Of a stretch of 64,000 bases of DNA, positions 23,908 through 35,600 are shown piece after piece. Position 1 is the first letter of the stretch, and each line of letters opens with the position of its first letter. This DNA is from Chelydra serpentina (Eukaryota > Chordata > Testudines > Chelydridae). Below the pieces are notes generated by a model. The model saw only the letters and a list, made by a program, of their open reading frames with translations. It was not told the origin of the DNA and ran no database searches. The stretch is taken from the NCBI GenBank assembly GCA_037349315.1, contig JBAIAC010000035.1, forward strand, positions 5,718,501 to 5,782,500. Reading direction: 5' to 3'. A program made the position numbers and the translations under genes.

Positions 23908-24770
23908 CATAGAATCATAGGACTAGAAGGGACCTTGAGAGGTCATCTAGTCCAGTCCCCTGCACTCGTGGCAGGATTAAGTATTATCTAGACCAGGCCT
24001 GCACAACATACGGCCCGCGCAGGCTCACGGGGGTGGGGGGGGGGGGTAGAGCAAAAAAAAATTTTTTTTTTGCTCAACAACTTCGGCAGTGGGAGAGGGT
24101 TTTGTGTTTTTTTTTTGCTCAACAACTTTCCTCGCATCTGGTCACCCTAGTTTCGGCCCTCGGCTGTTTTCTTTGGAGTAATATGGCCCTCACTGCTTTA
24201 CGAGTTGTGCAGGCCTGATCTAGACTATCCTTGACAGGTGTTTGTCTAATCTGCTCTTAAAAATCTCCAATGATGGAGATTCCACAACCTTCCTAGGCAA
24301 TTTATTCCAGTGCTTAACAGCCCTAACAGTTATGAAGTTTTTCCTAATGTCCAATCTAAACCTCCCTTGCTGCAATTTAAGCCCATTGCTTCTTGTCCTA
24401 TCCTCAGAGGTTAAGAAAAACAATTTTTCTCCCTTGTCCTTGTAACAACCTTTTACGTACTTGAAAACTGTTATGTCCCCTCTCACTCTTCTCTTTTCCA
24501 GACTAAACAAACCCATTTTTTTTCAATCTTCCCTCATAGGTCATGTTTTCTAGATCTTTAATAATTTTTGTTGCTCTTCTCTGGACTCTCTCCAATTTAT
24601 CGACATCCTTCCTGAAATATGGTGCCCAGAACTGGACACAATACTCCAGTTGAAGCCTAATCCGCGCAGAGTAGAGTGGAAGAATTACGTCTGGTGTCTT
24701 GCTTACACACAAATAAGTGACCTGCAACTGCTGTATGGTTAATTTACTATCCACAGACATGAACTACACG
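23908..24770 (-). mobile_element. CR1 LINE, antisense, split by a hAT element
   Basis: The CR1 3' tail in reverse ('agaatcataggactagaagggacc') begins the copy. The minus strand reads KNFITVRAVKHWNKLPRKVV and, further 5' in the element, LEYCVQFWAPYFRKDVDKLE and VQRRATKIIKDLENMTYEGR. It is truncated beyond 24770 and interrupted at 23994-24217. Confidence 0.9.
23994..24217. mobile_element. Non-autonomous hAT element with perfect 14-bp TIRs and 8-bp duplication
   Basis: 224 bp, with CAGGCCTGCACAAC at 23994-24007 and its exact reverse complement at 24204-24217. It is flanked by ATCTAGAC at 23986-23993 and 24218-24225. The interior has G, A and T homopolymer runs and a repeated 'gctcaacaactt'. It interrupts the CR1, so it is younger than that insertion. 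Confidence 0.9.
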
Positions 24771-25989
24771 GTTCTTAAGTGGGTGTCCAAATAGAGGCCT
24801 CACCCAGCACAGTTGTACTGTAGCATGAGCTGTTTCTCATATGCCATCAGGTATTATGAGTATTGTTCCCTAGCTGCTGACCAGTATTCCCCAGGAAATG
24901 TAGGTGGCATTGGCAGGGGGGCAGGGGAGAGCTGTTTCCTCAGGGCACAGGAGTTGTTGGGGGCAAATACTGTTTTGTGTTCCTAAGGGCCTGGCCATGG
25001 ATGGCATGGGGGAAGATGCATACTCTCCATCATCTGGCAAATGCTGGAACACCACAACCTGTCCCCTGAGGAAGGTGAGATTTTTGTTTGTTTTGGGGGG
25101 AAGCGCACTTTCTGTGGCCCATTTGGGTGAAGGCAGCATGAGGAGGCGCCCTCCCTAATCCCTTTGCAGGGTTAGGTGGAATGCAGAGGGTTCCCTTCCA
25201 CGCTACGTTCTCGGGGGTTCCTTTACCAAAGATTGCTGGGACATGGGAGCTGCTTCTTGTTGCCCAGAGGCTGCAAGTGGCACAAAAGTGATGCTCCTTG
25301 TCTGTGTTAGGAAGCATTACCCCCATTCCCAGAGGGTCACTCCCTGGGAGAAAGGTTATATTTGGTACAGAGCATGCTCCCGTTTCCCCAGGAGGGAAAG
25401 GCTCTCCCTGCTCTCTGGCAGGGGGAGTGGAGGGAGCACTGTGAAGGAGGGTGTGTCCTATTCCAGTGGTGCCAACTCTCTTGATTTTGTCAGGAGTCTC
25501 ATAATATTTGGTGTTTTACTTGAAGCCCCAGCTCCAGGAGTTGGGATTGCAATGGGAATCTCAGCTTTTGTTTCACAGAAAGTAAGTTTTTAACCTCATG
25601 GTTAGGGAGAAAAGCCTGAAAACATGACCTGAGTGCACCCTACAGGTTCAGGCACCAGAATGCAAATATTAGGAACCCTGATTATTTTATGAACAACATT
25701 CATGATTTTGGGGGGGGGGTTAAATCATAATATTTGAGTGCTTAGGGTTGGTAACATTAAGCAGGGGAGGAAGGAGGGAGCTTGCTGGAGGCTGTGGGGA
25801 GACTCCCTATTCTCTGGGGTGGGGTGGAGCTGGCACACCATGGGTGACCTATAAGGGGAGAGAGGCAGGAGGGGGTAATCTCTGTGTGGCACTTTGCGGG
25901 CTATTCCCCTGGGGGTGATCTGTCTTGGCATTAGGGAGAGGGGGCCCCCAGGGGGTGGGAGGATGGTGTCTGTGTCACAGGGCAAAGGG
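24771..25989. other. Upstream flank of TBC1D9B, one MITE copy
   Basis: About 25467-25757 is a second copy of the TTGCCAA-type MITE seen at 8643-8997. The rest is rising in GC toward the promoter without recognised genes. Confidence 0.45.
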
Positions 25990-26034
25990 GTCTCTGTGGC
26001 AATGGGGGGGAGGTGTTCTCCGGGGCTGGGGGAG

Positions 26035-26300
26035 AGTCTCTGCGGCCCGGGGGGTCTGTTCCCGGGGGGTGGGGGAGGGTCTCTGCGGCCCGGGGAGGGT
26101 CCGTTTCCCGGGGGGGGGGGAGGGTCTCCGCGGTCCGGGGGTGGGGTGTCTCTGCGGCCCGGGGGGTCCGTTCCCGCGGGTGGGGAACGGTCTCTGCGGC
26201 CCGGGGGGGGTCCGTTCCCGGGGGTGGGGAAGGGTCTCTGCGGCCCGGGGGGTCCGTTCCCCGGGGGTGGGGAAGGAACTCTGCGGCCCGGGGCAGAGGA
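26035..26300. repeat. G-rich minisatellite next to the promoter
   Basis: About six to seven imperfect units of roughly 43 bp share the core GTCTCTGCGGCCCGGGG, then GGTCCGTTCCCGGGGGTGG. Unit length varies through G-run changes. It ends about 250 bp before the start codon. The long open frames across it on both strands come from repeat periodicity, not from coding. Confidence 0.85.
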
Positions 26301-26546
26301 GTTGTTCCCCGGGGCTCGGGGATGGGGGCGGCCCTGAGGGGGCAACTCCCTTCCCGGCCGCCAGCGGAGACGTGCCGCTGCCGTGAGCCGGCCGGGCCGC
26401 CAGAGGGCGCCGCCCGCTCGGTTGCCCGCGCTGAGCGGAGTCGGCTCGGCCCGTCTCCTCAGCTCCAGCCGCCCCCGTGACTCGCCCGAGCGCGGCCCGG
26501 CCCAGCCCGAAGCCGGCGGCCTGGCCCAGCGCGGCGCACCGGCAGC

Positions 26547-26664
26547 ATGTGGCTGGGCCCCGAGGAGGTGCTGCTGGCCAACGCGCTCTGGGTCACCGAG
26601 CGGGCCAACCCCTTCTTCCTGCTGCAGCGGCGGCGGGGCCACGGCAAGGGGGGCGGCCTGACGG
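26547..26664 (+). CDS. TBC1D9B: TBC1D9B exon 1 (coding part)
   Basis: Codes for residues 1-39 plus one base. It begins at the ATG in a GC-rich 5' region and ends before the donor gtgagg. The Gly/Lys-rich stretch [10 protein letters not shown] at its end matches the vertebrate protein. Phase 1 exit. Confidence 0.95.
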
Positions 26665-29600
26665 GTGAGGGGCCGGGCGGGACCCGGGACCGAGGCCGGG
26701 GTGGTCCTACGGTGGCTTGCAGCTGAGAGGGCGGGGCAGGAGGCCGCAGGGGGGCGGGAGCCGGGCCTGGCCTGACAGGTGAGGGGAGCCCAGGGCGCCC
26801 CCAGGCGGGGTGAGGGGCGCCAGGCCCGGGGGAGGGATCCCGTCTCCGCCCCTTTCCTGCCAGTAAGGATCCTAGGCAGGGCGAGGGTCATCAGGGCCGC
26901 CCGGCAGGGTCCCCAGGGGGTGGGATCCCTCTGCCTTATTCGTGGCCGTAAGGATCCCAGGTCTGGCTCCCCTCACGTGTAAACTCCCCTCGCTTGCAAG
27001 GAGCGTGTTTGGTGAGCCACACGACTGACCTGCAAATCGTGACATGAGCTGAGCTCCGCAGTGATCCCCAGTGTGCATTTAGGGGCTGTTCCCCATCCCC
27101 AGTTAGGTAGGGCAGGTAGGCCAAGGTGCATGGATAACAGGCGTGTTACCTTTCTAAACAGGCACCTTTATGCTCCTCACGCTTGGGAGACCTTACCTTA
27201 CCAGTGGTTCCCAAACTGGGGTTCGTGAAATGTTACAGTGGGTTCTTGGGAAAAAATTCCCTAATGGCGGACAGAGCTGTCCCTAGGGACCCAGGCAGCA
27301 TGGGGCCTGGAGCCCCTGGACTTCCAAGAGCTAAGCAGATCAAAGCCAGCATCTCTATCATGTTGAGGAGATTTAAACTTCAAGACTCTTTATAAGAAAT
27401 GGAAAGGGAGGTGGATATTTTTTGCTGTTTTTAAAATGAAATAGGCAGCTAGTATTGTTTTTAAAATTATTATGAAGAACAAGTTTAAGCTTTGTTGTAA
27501 CGTGCGTTGTTTGCCTGGACTGCTCAAGACCTAAATGCTTGTGTAGGAGGAACTCAATGTTTTCATGCTGTTTCACATCTGATACTCCTTGATGAAACAT
27601 AAGAGCCATGTCTTATAACAGGCTTATTCAAAGTGATACAAGCTACAAAGTGAGATCTTGGAAGAGTGTTGCCTTATTTATAATGTAATAAAAATACTGT
27701 AATTATAATTAATAATAAATAGTGTGTAATAAGCATGTCATAAAAACAAATTTTATATTTTCAAGATCATTGCTTTTATAATTTATACTCAGGTAAAGGA
27801 GAAAATCCCTGGAAATATTCATTTTTAGGAGGGGGTTCGCGAGACTTGACATTTTAGTGAAAGGAGTTCACAGGTTGTTAAAGTTTGGGAACCACTGCCT
27901 TAGACCACCCCCTGCTTTGCAGCACATTGGGCTACCCACATTTGCCATCCTTGCCTGTCAGCTGCCCTTCTCTCCAAATCTTCCTATTTCATGTTGAGGT
28001 GCTTGATGTCGTTCAGAACTGTTCGTTTCCATGTTGTTCGCTGTCTTCCTCTCTTTCTTCTTGCGTTTTCTGGCTTCCATTCAAGGGTGGTATTTGGTGA
28101 GCGTTCTTTTTCTATTCTCTGGATGTCGTCTTTTGTAGATTATTTGTGAGAGGGTACCTTGTCCAGTATTTTTTCTGACTTCTTTATTCGTCTTCCTATC
28201 TCTGTATGTTATTCCCAATATTCTTCTCAGACATTTGTGATGAAATCCATCCAGCTTTTGTGTATCTTTCTTGGTAAGTTGCCATGTCTCACTGCTATAT
28301 GTTGTGATGGCGATAACACTTGGGAGAAGATCCCTATAAAGATCTGCAAAGCCATTTCATTGCCCTCCTTCCTCTTTTTAAAACTTTCCTTTGCAGTAAC
28401 ACCTACAAAAATCTTAACAAAGGTTAGGTGACTGGTTTGCTGTTACCACTGCCTGTCATGCTGACCAATATTGTCTCATTGTTTCCTTGTGCTACTCTGT
28501 CTGTATCCACGCATTGTCTCTTATACTGAGATTAGAAGATCTTTGGGGCAGGAACCATCCTTTTGTTTTGTTTGTACAGGGCCCTAGTGCAGTGGGATCC
28601 TGGGTCATGACTGGGGCTTCTAGAAACTACCACAATATAAATAACAATAATAGAAGTAGATGGAATTATTTTTTCTGCATGGGAAAAGATGGTTGTTTGT
28701 ATGATAGTCATATAGTCTTGACTTGCTAAAGTATCTTTTTGTGGATTTGTATGATTGACAACCTTTATATGAGTACAAAAAAGGTATTATAGTTCCAATG
28801 TGCACATATCAGTGTTTTGTGATGGATGCAGTTGGTTTAGACTTTATAGTTATGCATATTTTGTTACAGTGGAAAAATTGAAGTTGTTTGCTGGTCAGTG
28901 AGAATTATTCATTTTTTTTGTGTGTGTGCCAGATATGGGTATAAAGTGTAGTGATGGAAGTGATCATAAAGGGTTTAACTGTGATCAAAAACCAATGTTT
29001 GCAATCACTTTTAAAATATCCCTCAATAGAATACATACAACTTTCATTATGTGAAATGCAGAATTAGTTATGTAAATATTGCAAAATGTATAGGTCACAT
29101 TTAAGCTTGTTTGTGAAATGTATAGTCAGTTTTTACATGTCAACACTTGTTAATCAAATGTACTCAATATAAGATGATGTAATATTTACATAAATTGCTG
29201 TAGTTGGAGGAGGAGGCAACTAATTTGTATCTAGTGATCAGCAGATTAAAAATTACTGAAAACAATTTCCATTAACTGTGTTTTCAAATATAGAGCTTGC
29301 AGGCGACTAATTTAGAATTTGTGTTTAAATGATGTACTACAAGAGTACTGAATATTGCTTGGGAGACTGGCAGCTATCAAAAATGAATAGTATAAAATAC
29401 AAACGCTGACGCCTCGTACTGGTTATATGCAATAGAGTAAGTAACAAACCAGCTTAGTGCTATTCAGTAGCATTGCAGGAGATAAAGTTTAACCATTATC
29501 TAATCTTTTGAATTGGTATCAAAGTTCTCAGAGAGTTTCACTTTATCTTCAATCATTTTCAGAAAAATGATTTCTGGGATGTAAAAATCAGCAAGATAAA

Positions 29601-32600
29601 TGTTTTGGCTTGAAATTTCACTCTGAAGTTAGGAGGAAGTGAAAACTCCATAAAATCTTTTTTGATCTGCATAAAGTCGTCAATTCAGGAAAGCATCCAT
29701 ATGCAGGACAACACTGAAGCAAGAGCTTAACTTTAAACATATGCTTAAGTGTTCTAAATAGGGATGAACTAAGCATGTGCTTATGTGCTTTTTTGAATTG
29801 TAGCAAAGTCCTTCCGCATCCTTTGGGTGAGAGTCTGTAAGTCACAAAAAAGAAGTTTTCTTTTGCCTTGCAGCCTGAGGATTCATTCTTTCTTTGTGAT
29901 AGGAGAGAGAAATTGTTAGGCTCCTGATCCCTCTGTAACCTGCAAGGGAATTCTGTAACATCCTCTGATAGAAAGCGGATCACCTTTAACATTTAGATTT
30001 AGCATCAGTTTAACAAACAACCAAACCACAAAACCAAACAGGTTTCCTTCCCTTCCCCTCCCCCCATTTCTGGCTACTATCCCCAGTATTATCAATATTT
30101 AGTTCCAAAAGTGTTTTCCTTATTATAAAGAAAACCAGAAAAATACCTGTGGCACCTTAGAGACTAACAAATTTATTTCAGCATAAGCTTTCGTGGGTTA
30201 AGAACCCACTTCATCAGATGCAGACTAACACGGCTACTACACTGAAACCTTCCTTATTAAGTTTCATACTGTTCATATCAAAGACTTCTCTGCTTGTGCG
30301 ATCTGACCCCACTCCCATCTAAATTGCTAATGTAAGAAGTGATTAAATCAAATCTGCCTTCTAGAAATGTCACTGAGACCTGCAAGCATCAGCTTTTGCT
30401 AGTATTTGCTCAGATATTTCTCTCTGTTTGGTCCTACTCTGGTTGAGTTTATCATCTTACCTGCTGTTTGCAGAGGTGGCACTGAAAGCTGTGGCCTACA
30501 AAAATCCTCTGCTGTATTATTTTTGGATTTTGTCATCCTTTTAATCTCTCCTCATTTTATAAGAATATGAAATCTGTAGGATCTATAACTTTCGGTTCTT
30601 TTAATAATGTTTTAGGTATATCAATGAAAACTTTCTGGAACTACCCAAAAGCATTCTCCATGTTGGGAACTGGTCTTCCAAAGAAAGTTTAAAGGGAGAG
30701 TGTCACCTTGAGGCTTATAATGGACATCTGAATGCAGCCTTAACTATGAAGTTATTAACAGTGAGCTGTAGCTATTCAGTACAGATAGTTTGTTTGCTCC
30801 TATGACTAGATGTTCACCACACCCTCTTCCAAGACTGAGACACCATTGCTCACCTGTTCCCTAGGAATGCCAAGGGGTCATGCATATTGCTTCCACCATC
30901 CATTTGAGGCTACATTTCTCCTTATCCGAACTCTCTTATCAGTGGCTCACTTCGTTTATCTTCACATCTTTTGTTTCCTAGGTCTGCTTGTGGGAACCCT
31001 CGATGTGGTTTTGGATTCCAGTGCTAGGGTCGCCCCTTACCGGATCCTGCACCAGACTCAGGACTCGCAAATCTATTGGGCAGTGGCATGTGGTAGGTAC
31101 TTCTATGATTACTGGCAGATGGCTGCATACATATCATTGCACCATTCAAACAGTCAGTTATTCTAAGGCTGAATGTTACAACTCTCACAGGAGTTATGGA
31201 TTCTTAATGTGTCCACAGCCTTTTTGAGATGATGATAATAGGTGAACCAATTTCATTAAGAGCCTTGACAGCTCTTAAGTCAAACTTCCAAGCAATATGG
31301 GTTGCAAAAACTGGCTGAGCTCCAAAATCTGATGTCCAGTGAACTCTCAGCGAGAGCTTTAATTTCTTCAGGGGTTGTGTGGGTTCTCCCTCCTCTGAGG
31401 TTTGCGTGTATATATGCAGGGGCAATAATTTGGAGACTTTAAGTGGGTTTACTAAGGACTCCTGTGGCAGGGCAAGTACTGTGCTCTGATGTGCTCGTTG
31501 GTAGCAAAGCACAAAATGGGAACTTGTACAAAAATGGGAAAATGAAGCTTATTCAGGGTGCTGATCAATACCCATGATTACCTCTTTACTCTATTGTCAT
31601 GGCTTAGTCCTTTGCATCCTAATTATAATTAGTGCATGATTTTTCCTTTAACAAAACATAATGAGAACTCCAGCCCCACATATCATCTGCAACCCTTGTA
31701 CTTGTAAAGCCCCGTTGTTGTACTGGAATCTTACCATTCCTTACTGCACAAGGCCAGGTATGAGTTGGATAATATGCCCTTTTAAAGGCTATTATCAAGT
31801 GTCTTGATGTGTTTGGTCTTTTGGCCCCGAGATGAAAGACTTGTCTGTGTCTCTTGGACCGTGAAGTACAAACATTATCTACTAAGTTATATCTGATAGA
31901 GAAGTTTGGTTATTGAGAGGCTTTCAGTCCTACCCACTGATGAGGAGAATATTGTTTTCAATTCAACCTTATGGGTCAGATTGACCAGTGTATGATGGAA
32001 AATCTTTGCTGTAGGGAAGTAAAATGTGAGCCTAAAAATAATCTCCCTCTGATCTCACAAATATCAGTTTCTGCCCCTGTTCCCCTCCTTCCTCCAGATG
32101 TCCACGCAGTCTCTCCTGTAGAGCTGCTTAAAGCCTACAGGAGAGGAGAAGCTTAGTACTGCTGCGTTCCTCCACAGAAACCCATCAGCTCATTTGTGGG
32201 GAAGAAGAGACAGGAAGAAAGCAGGAAAGCAAAATGGTGTGTGAGAAACTCAGAGCAGAAGGAAGCAGCATTTTTATGGATGTACATGATGCAAATTGGG
32301 ATTTATATAGCAATGTGACAACAGTCAATTGTGCAGCTAGCCTCAGAATAGCATTATGCATGGAGCCCTGCACCTAAGGAAGAATGTAAAGTGCATGGGC
32401 AACTACATTAGTATCATGCTGTCTGGAATGCCTCACCACTGAGAGTGACTAGCTCAGGGCAGACACCCCAAACTGATGGTATGTTCTATGATTAGATTTC
32501 ACCAAGCTAGTAAAAAACATCAACTCCTGGACCATTGTAGCAGTCTTACCATGGAGTCACAGTCAGTCTCCTTAGCCTCTCCAGCCTATCTTGCCATGCA

Positions 32601-35600
32601 GACAAACCGAACTCTGTGATAAAAGGTTATTAAAACGAAAAAGCACGCCACACCAGGTTTCTCCCAGTCCCAAAGTCACTTACCCCCAGATCAATTGGTA
32701 CTCTGGATCTTACACCAAAGGCAACACTGGCAGCCAATTCTTTAGTAAACTAACTAAAGGTTTATTATCTAAGAAAAGGAATTAGAGTTATTGAGAGCTT
32801 AAAGCAGGTAAACCATCGTTTGTAACTCCAAATGGTGGCAGTGATGTAATAGACTGCCAGTTTCCTAAAAGTCTTTTCCAGGGCTACCCAGAATAATTCT
32901 GGGGATCTTAGTCTTTTCATTCAGTTATTCTGCCCTGTTCTATTCTGCCTAAATATATACTAATCCATTTAACTCCTTTGATATTCACGCACAATTGAAT
33001 TGGCCTACCACTCTGGCCTGAGTTGGTCTGTCAGGGTCACCGACTTCCACACCTCTAAGAAATGCAGTTGTGGGCTAAAAGGAAATATATAGCAAGTATT
33101 TAGTTGCTGATAAAATTATTAAAGTATATACTTTAGAGAGAAGATTTATCTTGATTTACAGGGTTTTTATATTGATGTAAGAAAAAAGAATGAAAAAAAT
33201 TACAAGATGTTATTACATATGTGTATTTCAGGTTGTAAAAATAGTATGTATAAGGTGCTCTAGTTGAGATTGAAATACTATGTGATTGTGCGTTTACAGA
33301 TTGTGTTATATTGTATAAATATGAGTGGATAGAGCTGTAGTTGTATATGCAACCTCAACTTTTGTCCTTCTTGATTATTGAGTGATTAACTGCAAAGTCC
33401 TAACATTCTTATAACATAGTACTACATATGGAACAATAATACTCCGCATGACTCTCGTGTCTTTCATAGAAAGATCTCAAACAGTAATTAAGGGTCAAGT
33501 TCCCTTAAAGTCACACAGCAAGAACTCAAGCTCCTGGAAGAAAAAGAGAATTCCCATGCTGTAAACACTGCTTCCTCCAAGTCCAAAGCACCAAGCAGAT
33601 ACTTAGGTGCCTTTAGAATAAGTCATTTAAGATTGTGTGATCCTTGTTGTTTCAAAACATGAATCAATGGCTAAAGTTAGTCTACAGGTAAACTTCTTCT
33701 TTCCTCCTGGCTTTGTGTATATTTGTCTATACTCCATTGACCTAGTGAAGACAAAATTCATGGTCCACTGAGGCAGAAATATTTATTGCTGATTCTAGTT
33801 TCAGGTTTCAGATCTTGAGGTTATTTTGGTTTGTCTAACCACAGACAAGCTGGGGTAGGTTTCATTGTTAGGTGTCCAACTATAGACCTTTCAGCTGTCT
33901 CTCATTTGTTGCTGAGATTGACGCTTAACAAGGTAAGAAATAAACCTTGTGTAGAGTAAGAGCTTCAGGGAGTTTTACATCTTCCCTTGTCGCCCCTTCT
34001 TCTCCTTTCTTTCATCAACCCTGGTACAGGGGCTTCTATGCCTGCATAGAAATTGCTTGGTAGGATGGATGCTGTGTCATTAAAACAATTGAAATGTTCA
34101 CCTACAGATTTTTAGGAATCCCATTTCTATACTGTTTTCAGTTGGGAGTGAGTCCTGTACAAAGTTGAAGTAGGATTTTAGAACTTACTGGAATTTAATT
34201 GAGGAGGAAGTTTACGAACATTTTAGACTTAATCATAAATTGATTCATCTTTCAGTTGCATTTCATTATATTTCTTACTTTATCTGCTAACTACCAAAGT
34301 TCTTAGTTTTTCTGTGAAGGTTTCCGTCTATCTTCTCTGCTTTCATACTGCTCTGAAATTATAACAATGAATATCTGACATAACCATTTCCATTACTCCA
34401 TGGTTCTGACTTGAATGCAAAGTTAAGCCTCGGTGGAAAGAGAGAAATCTCTTACTAAAATGTAAATTTCTTAAATAAATAGCTAAAGGAACAAAACCAC
34501 TGGCCAGCTACCCTTTCTGTAGAAATGTCCCCTCCTCCAAATTTGCTCCAGCATGAAAGGGGATTTTAAGACTTGAAACTTGCTGATGTAGCATTAAAGT
34601 GATTGACAAATAAGCTTCTTTTGAAATAAATTGTGCCAAACGTCCCAAATAAAGAGCACAGCAGCATTTCAAATGTGAATGTTTCACGTTTGCCATGTTT
34701 GTTTATTTCAGGTCCATCTGCTCTCGCCTGGCAGTCACGTACAGCATTGGAGAATAGCATCAAACTGCAGGGATCCAGCAAGTCCTATTTTTCTGAAATT
34801 AGCTTGTATAAAGTTTTCCTAATATTCTATAGGGTATAAAATACTAATTAAGAATTAAGAAAACATTTCCAAGCTGGTTGATTTGGGGAAAAATAGGACT
34901 TGTTGTACACTTGCAGGCAGGCTGACCTATAGTGTGCGTGGCTGTCGATAGAAAGTGATGCTTGTCGCCACTAGGAGGACCTGGAGGTGGCGACAAAAGT
35001 TTGACTTTCAATAAATTATTTTTTTTAATGACTCCCTAGCATGGGTGTAGCTGACTGGTTACAGGTGCTCTGCCCACTGTTTTCTGCAGTGATGCTTTTA
35101 TTGGTTTTCTACTGTGAACTTGCAAGAAGAATGGTGTTCTTACTATTTCCTGTTTGTCCCTCTGTTAGGCTCATCTCGGAAGGAGATCACAAAGCATTGG
35201 GAATGGCTAGACAATAACTTGCTGCAGACCCTCTCCATCTTTGATAATGAGGATGACATCACCACTTTTGTCAAGGGCAAGATACATGTAAGGGGCACAT
35301 GTTTCCCTGCAGGTCATCGGGAGGTGGTATTGAGATTTTTTTACCTTTTGGAGGGGAAAAAAATTCCCTATAGATATTTCCATCTTCACCCTTCTCTGGA
35401 CAGATGTATGCTTCAGATCTTCATATGACTTATACTCTTTTATCAGTACTATGTTATTGCTGCAATAATACATCCTGCAGTAGAAATCATGTGAAAAGGG
35501 CTGATCTCAAAGAGCAGCCTGCCTTTGAGAATTCTCCTGGTGCAATAACTCACCAAAACCTGTTGCCTGTCTGACATTATCCCTGTGAGCTGTATCTTTG

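Larger units (their letters stand above)
25990..26960. promoter_or_regulatory. TBC1D9B: CpG-island promoter of TBC1D9B
   Basis: Base composition changes sharply from AT-rich flanks to CpG- and G/C-rich DNA across roughly 1 kb spanning exon 1. There is no TATA box near the presumed start, and a GC box (GGGGGCGG) sits at 26324-26331. This is the usual picture of a broadly expressed gene. The transcription start and 5' UTR limits cannot be set from sequence alone. Confidence 0.8.
26665..30981 (+). other. TBC1D9B: Intron 1 of TBC1D9B (4.3 kb)
   Basis: Holds the hAT-Charlie-like element (27202-27897), an L2-like 3' end on the + strand (about 28515-28665) and a PLE terminal sequence (30129-30249). 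The rest is AT-rich with nothing recognised. Confidence 0.7.

Noticed and set aside
25894..26661. Several overlapping Gly-rich open frames on the + strand
   Set aside because: All three frames stay open because of the tandem repeat and high GC content; none resembles a protein family.
25725..26891. 388-codon open frame on the minus strand, Pro/Arg-rich
   Set aside because: It spans the G-rich minisatellite and CpG island. Its composition comes from the repeat (CCCGGG-type units), it overlaps exon 1 of TBC1D9B on the other strand, and it has no domain.
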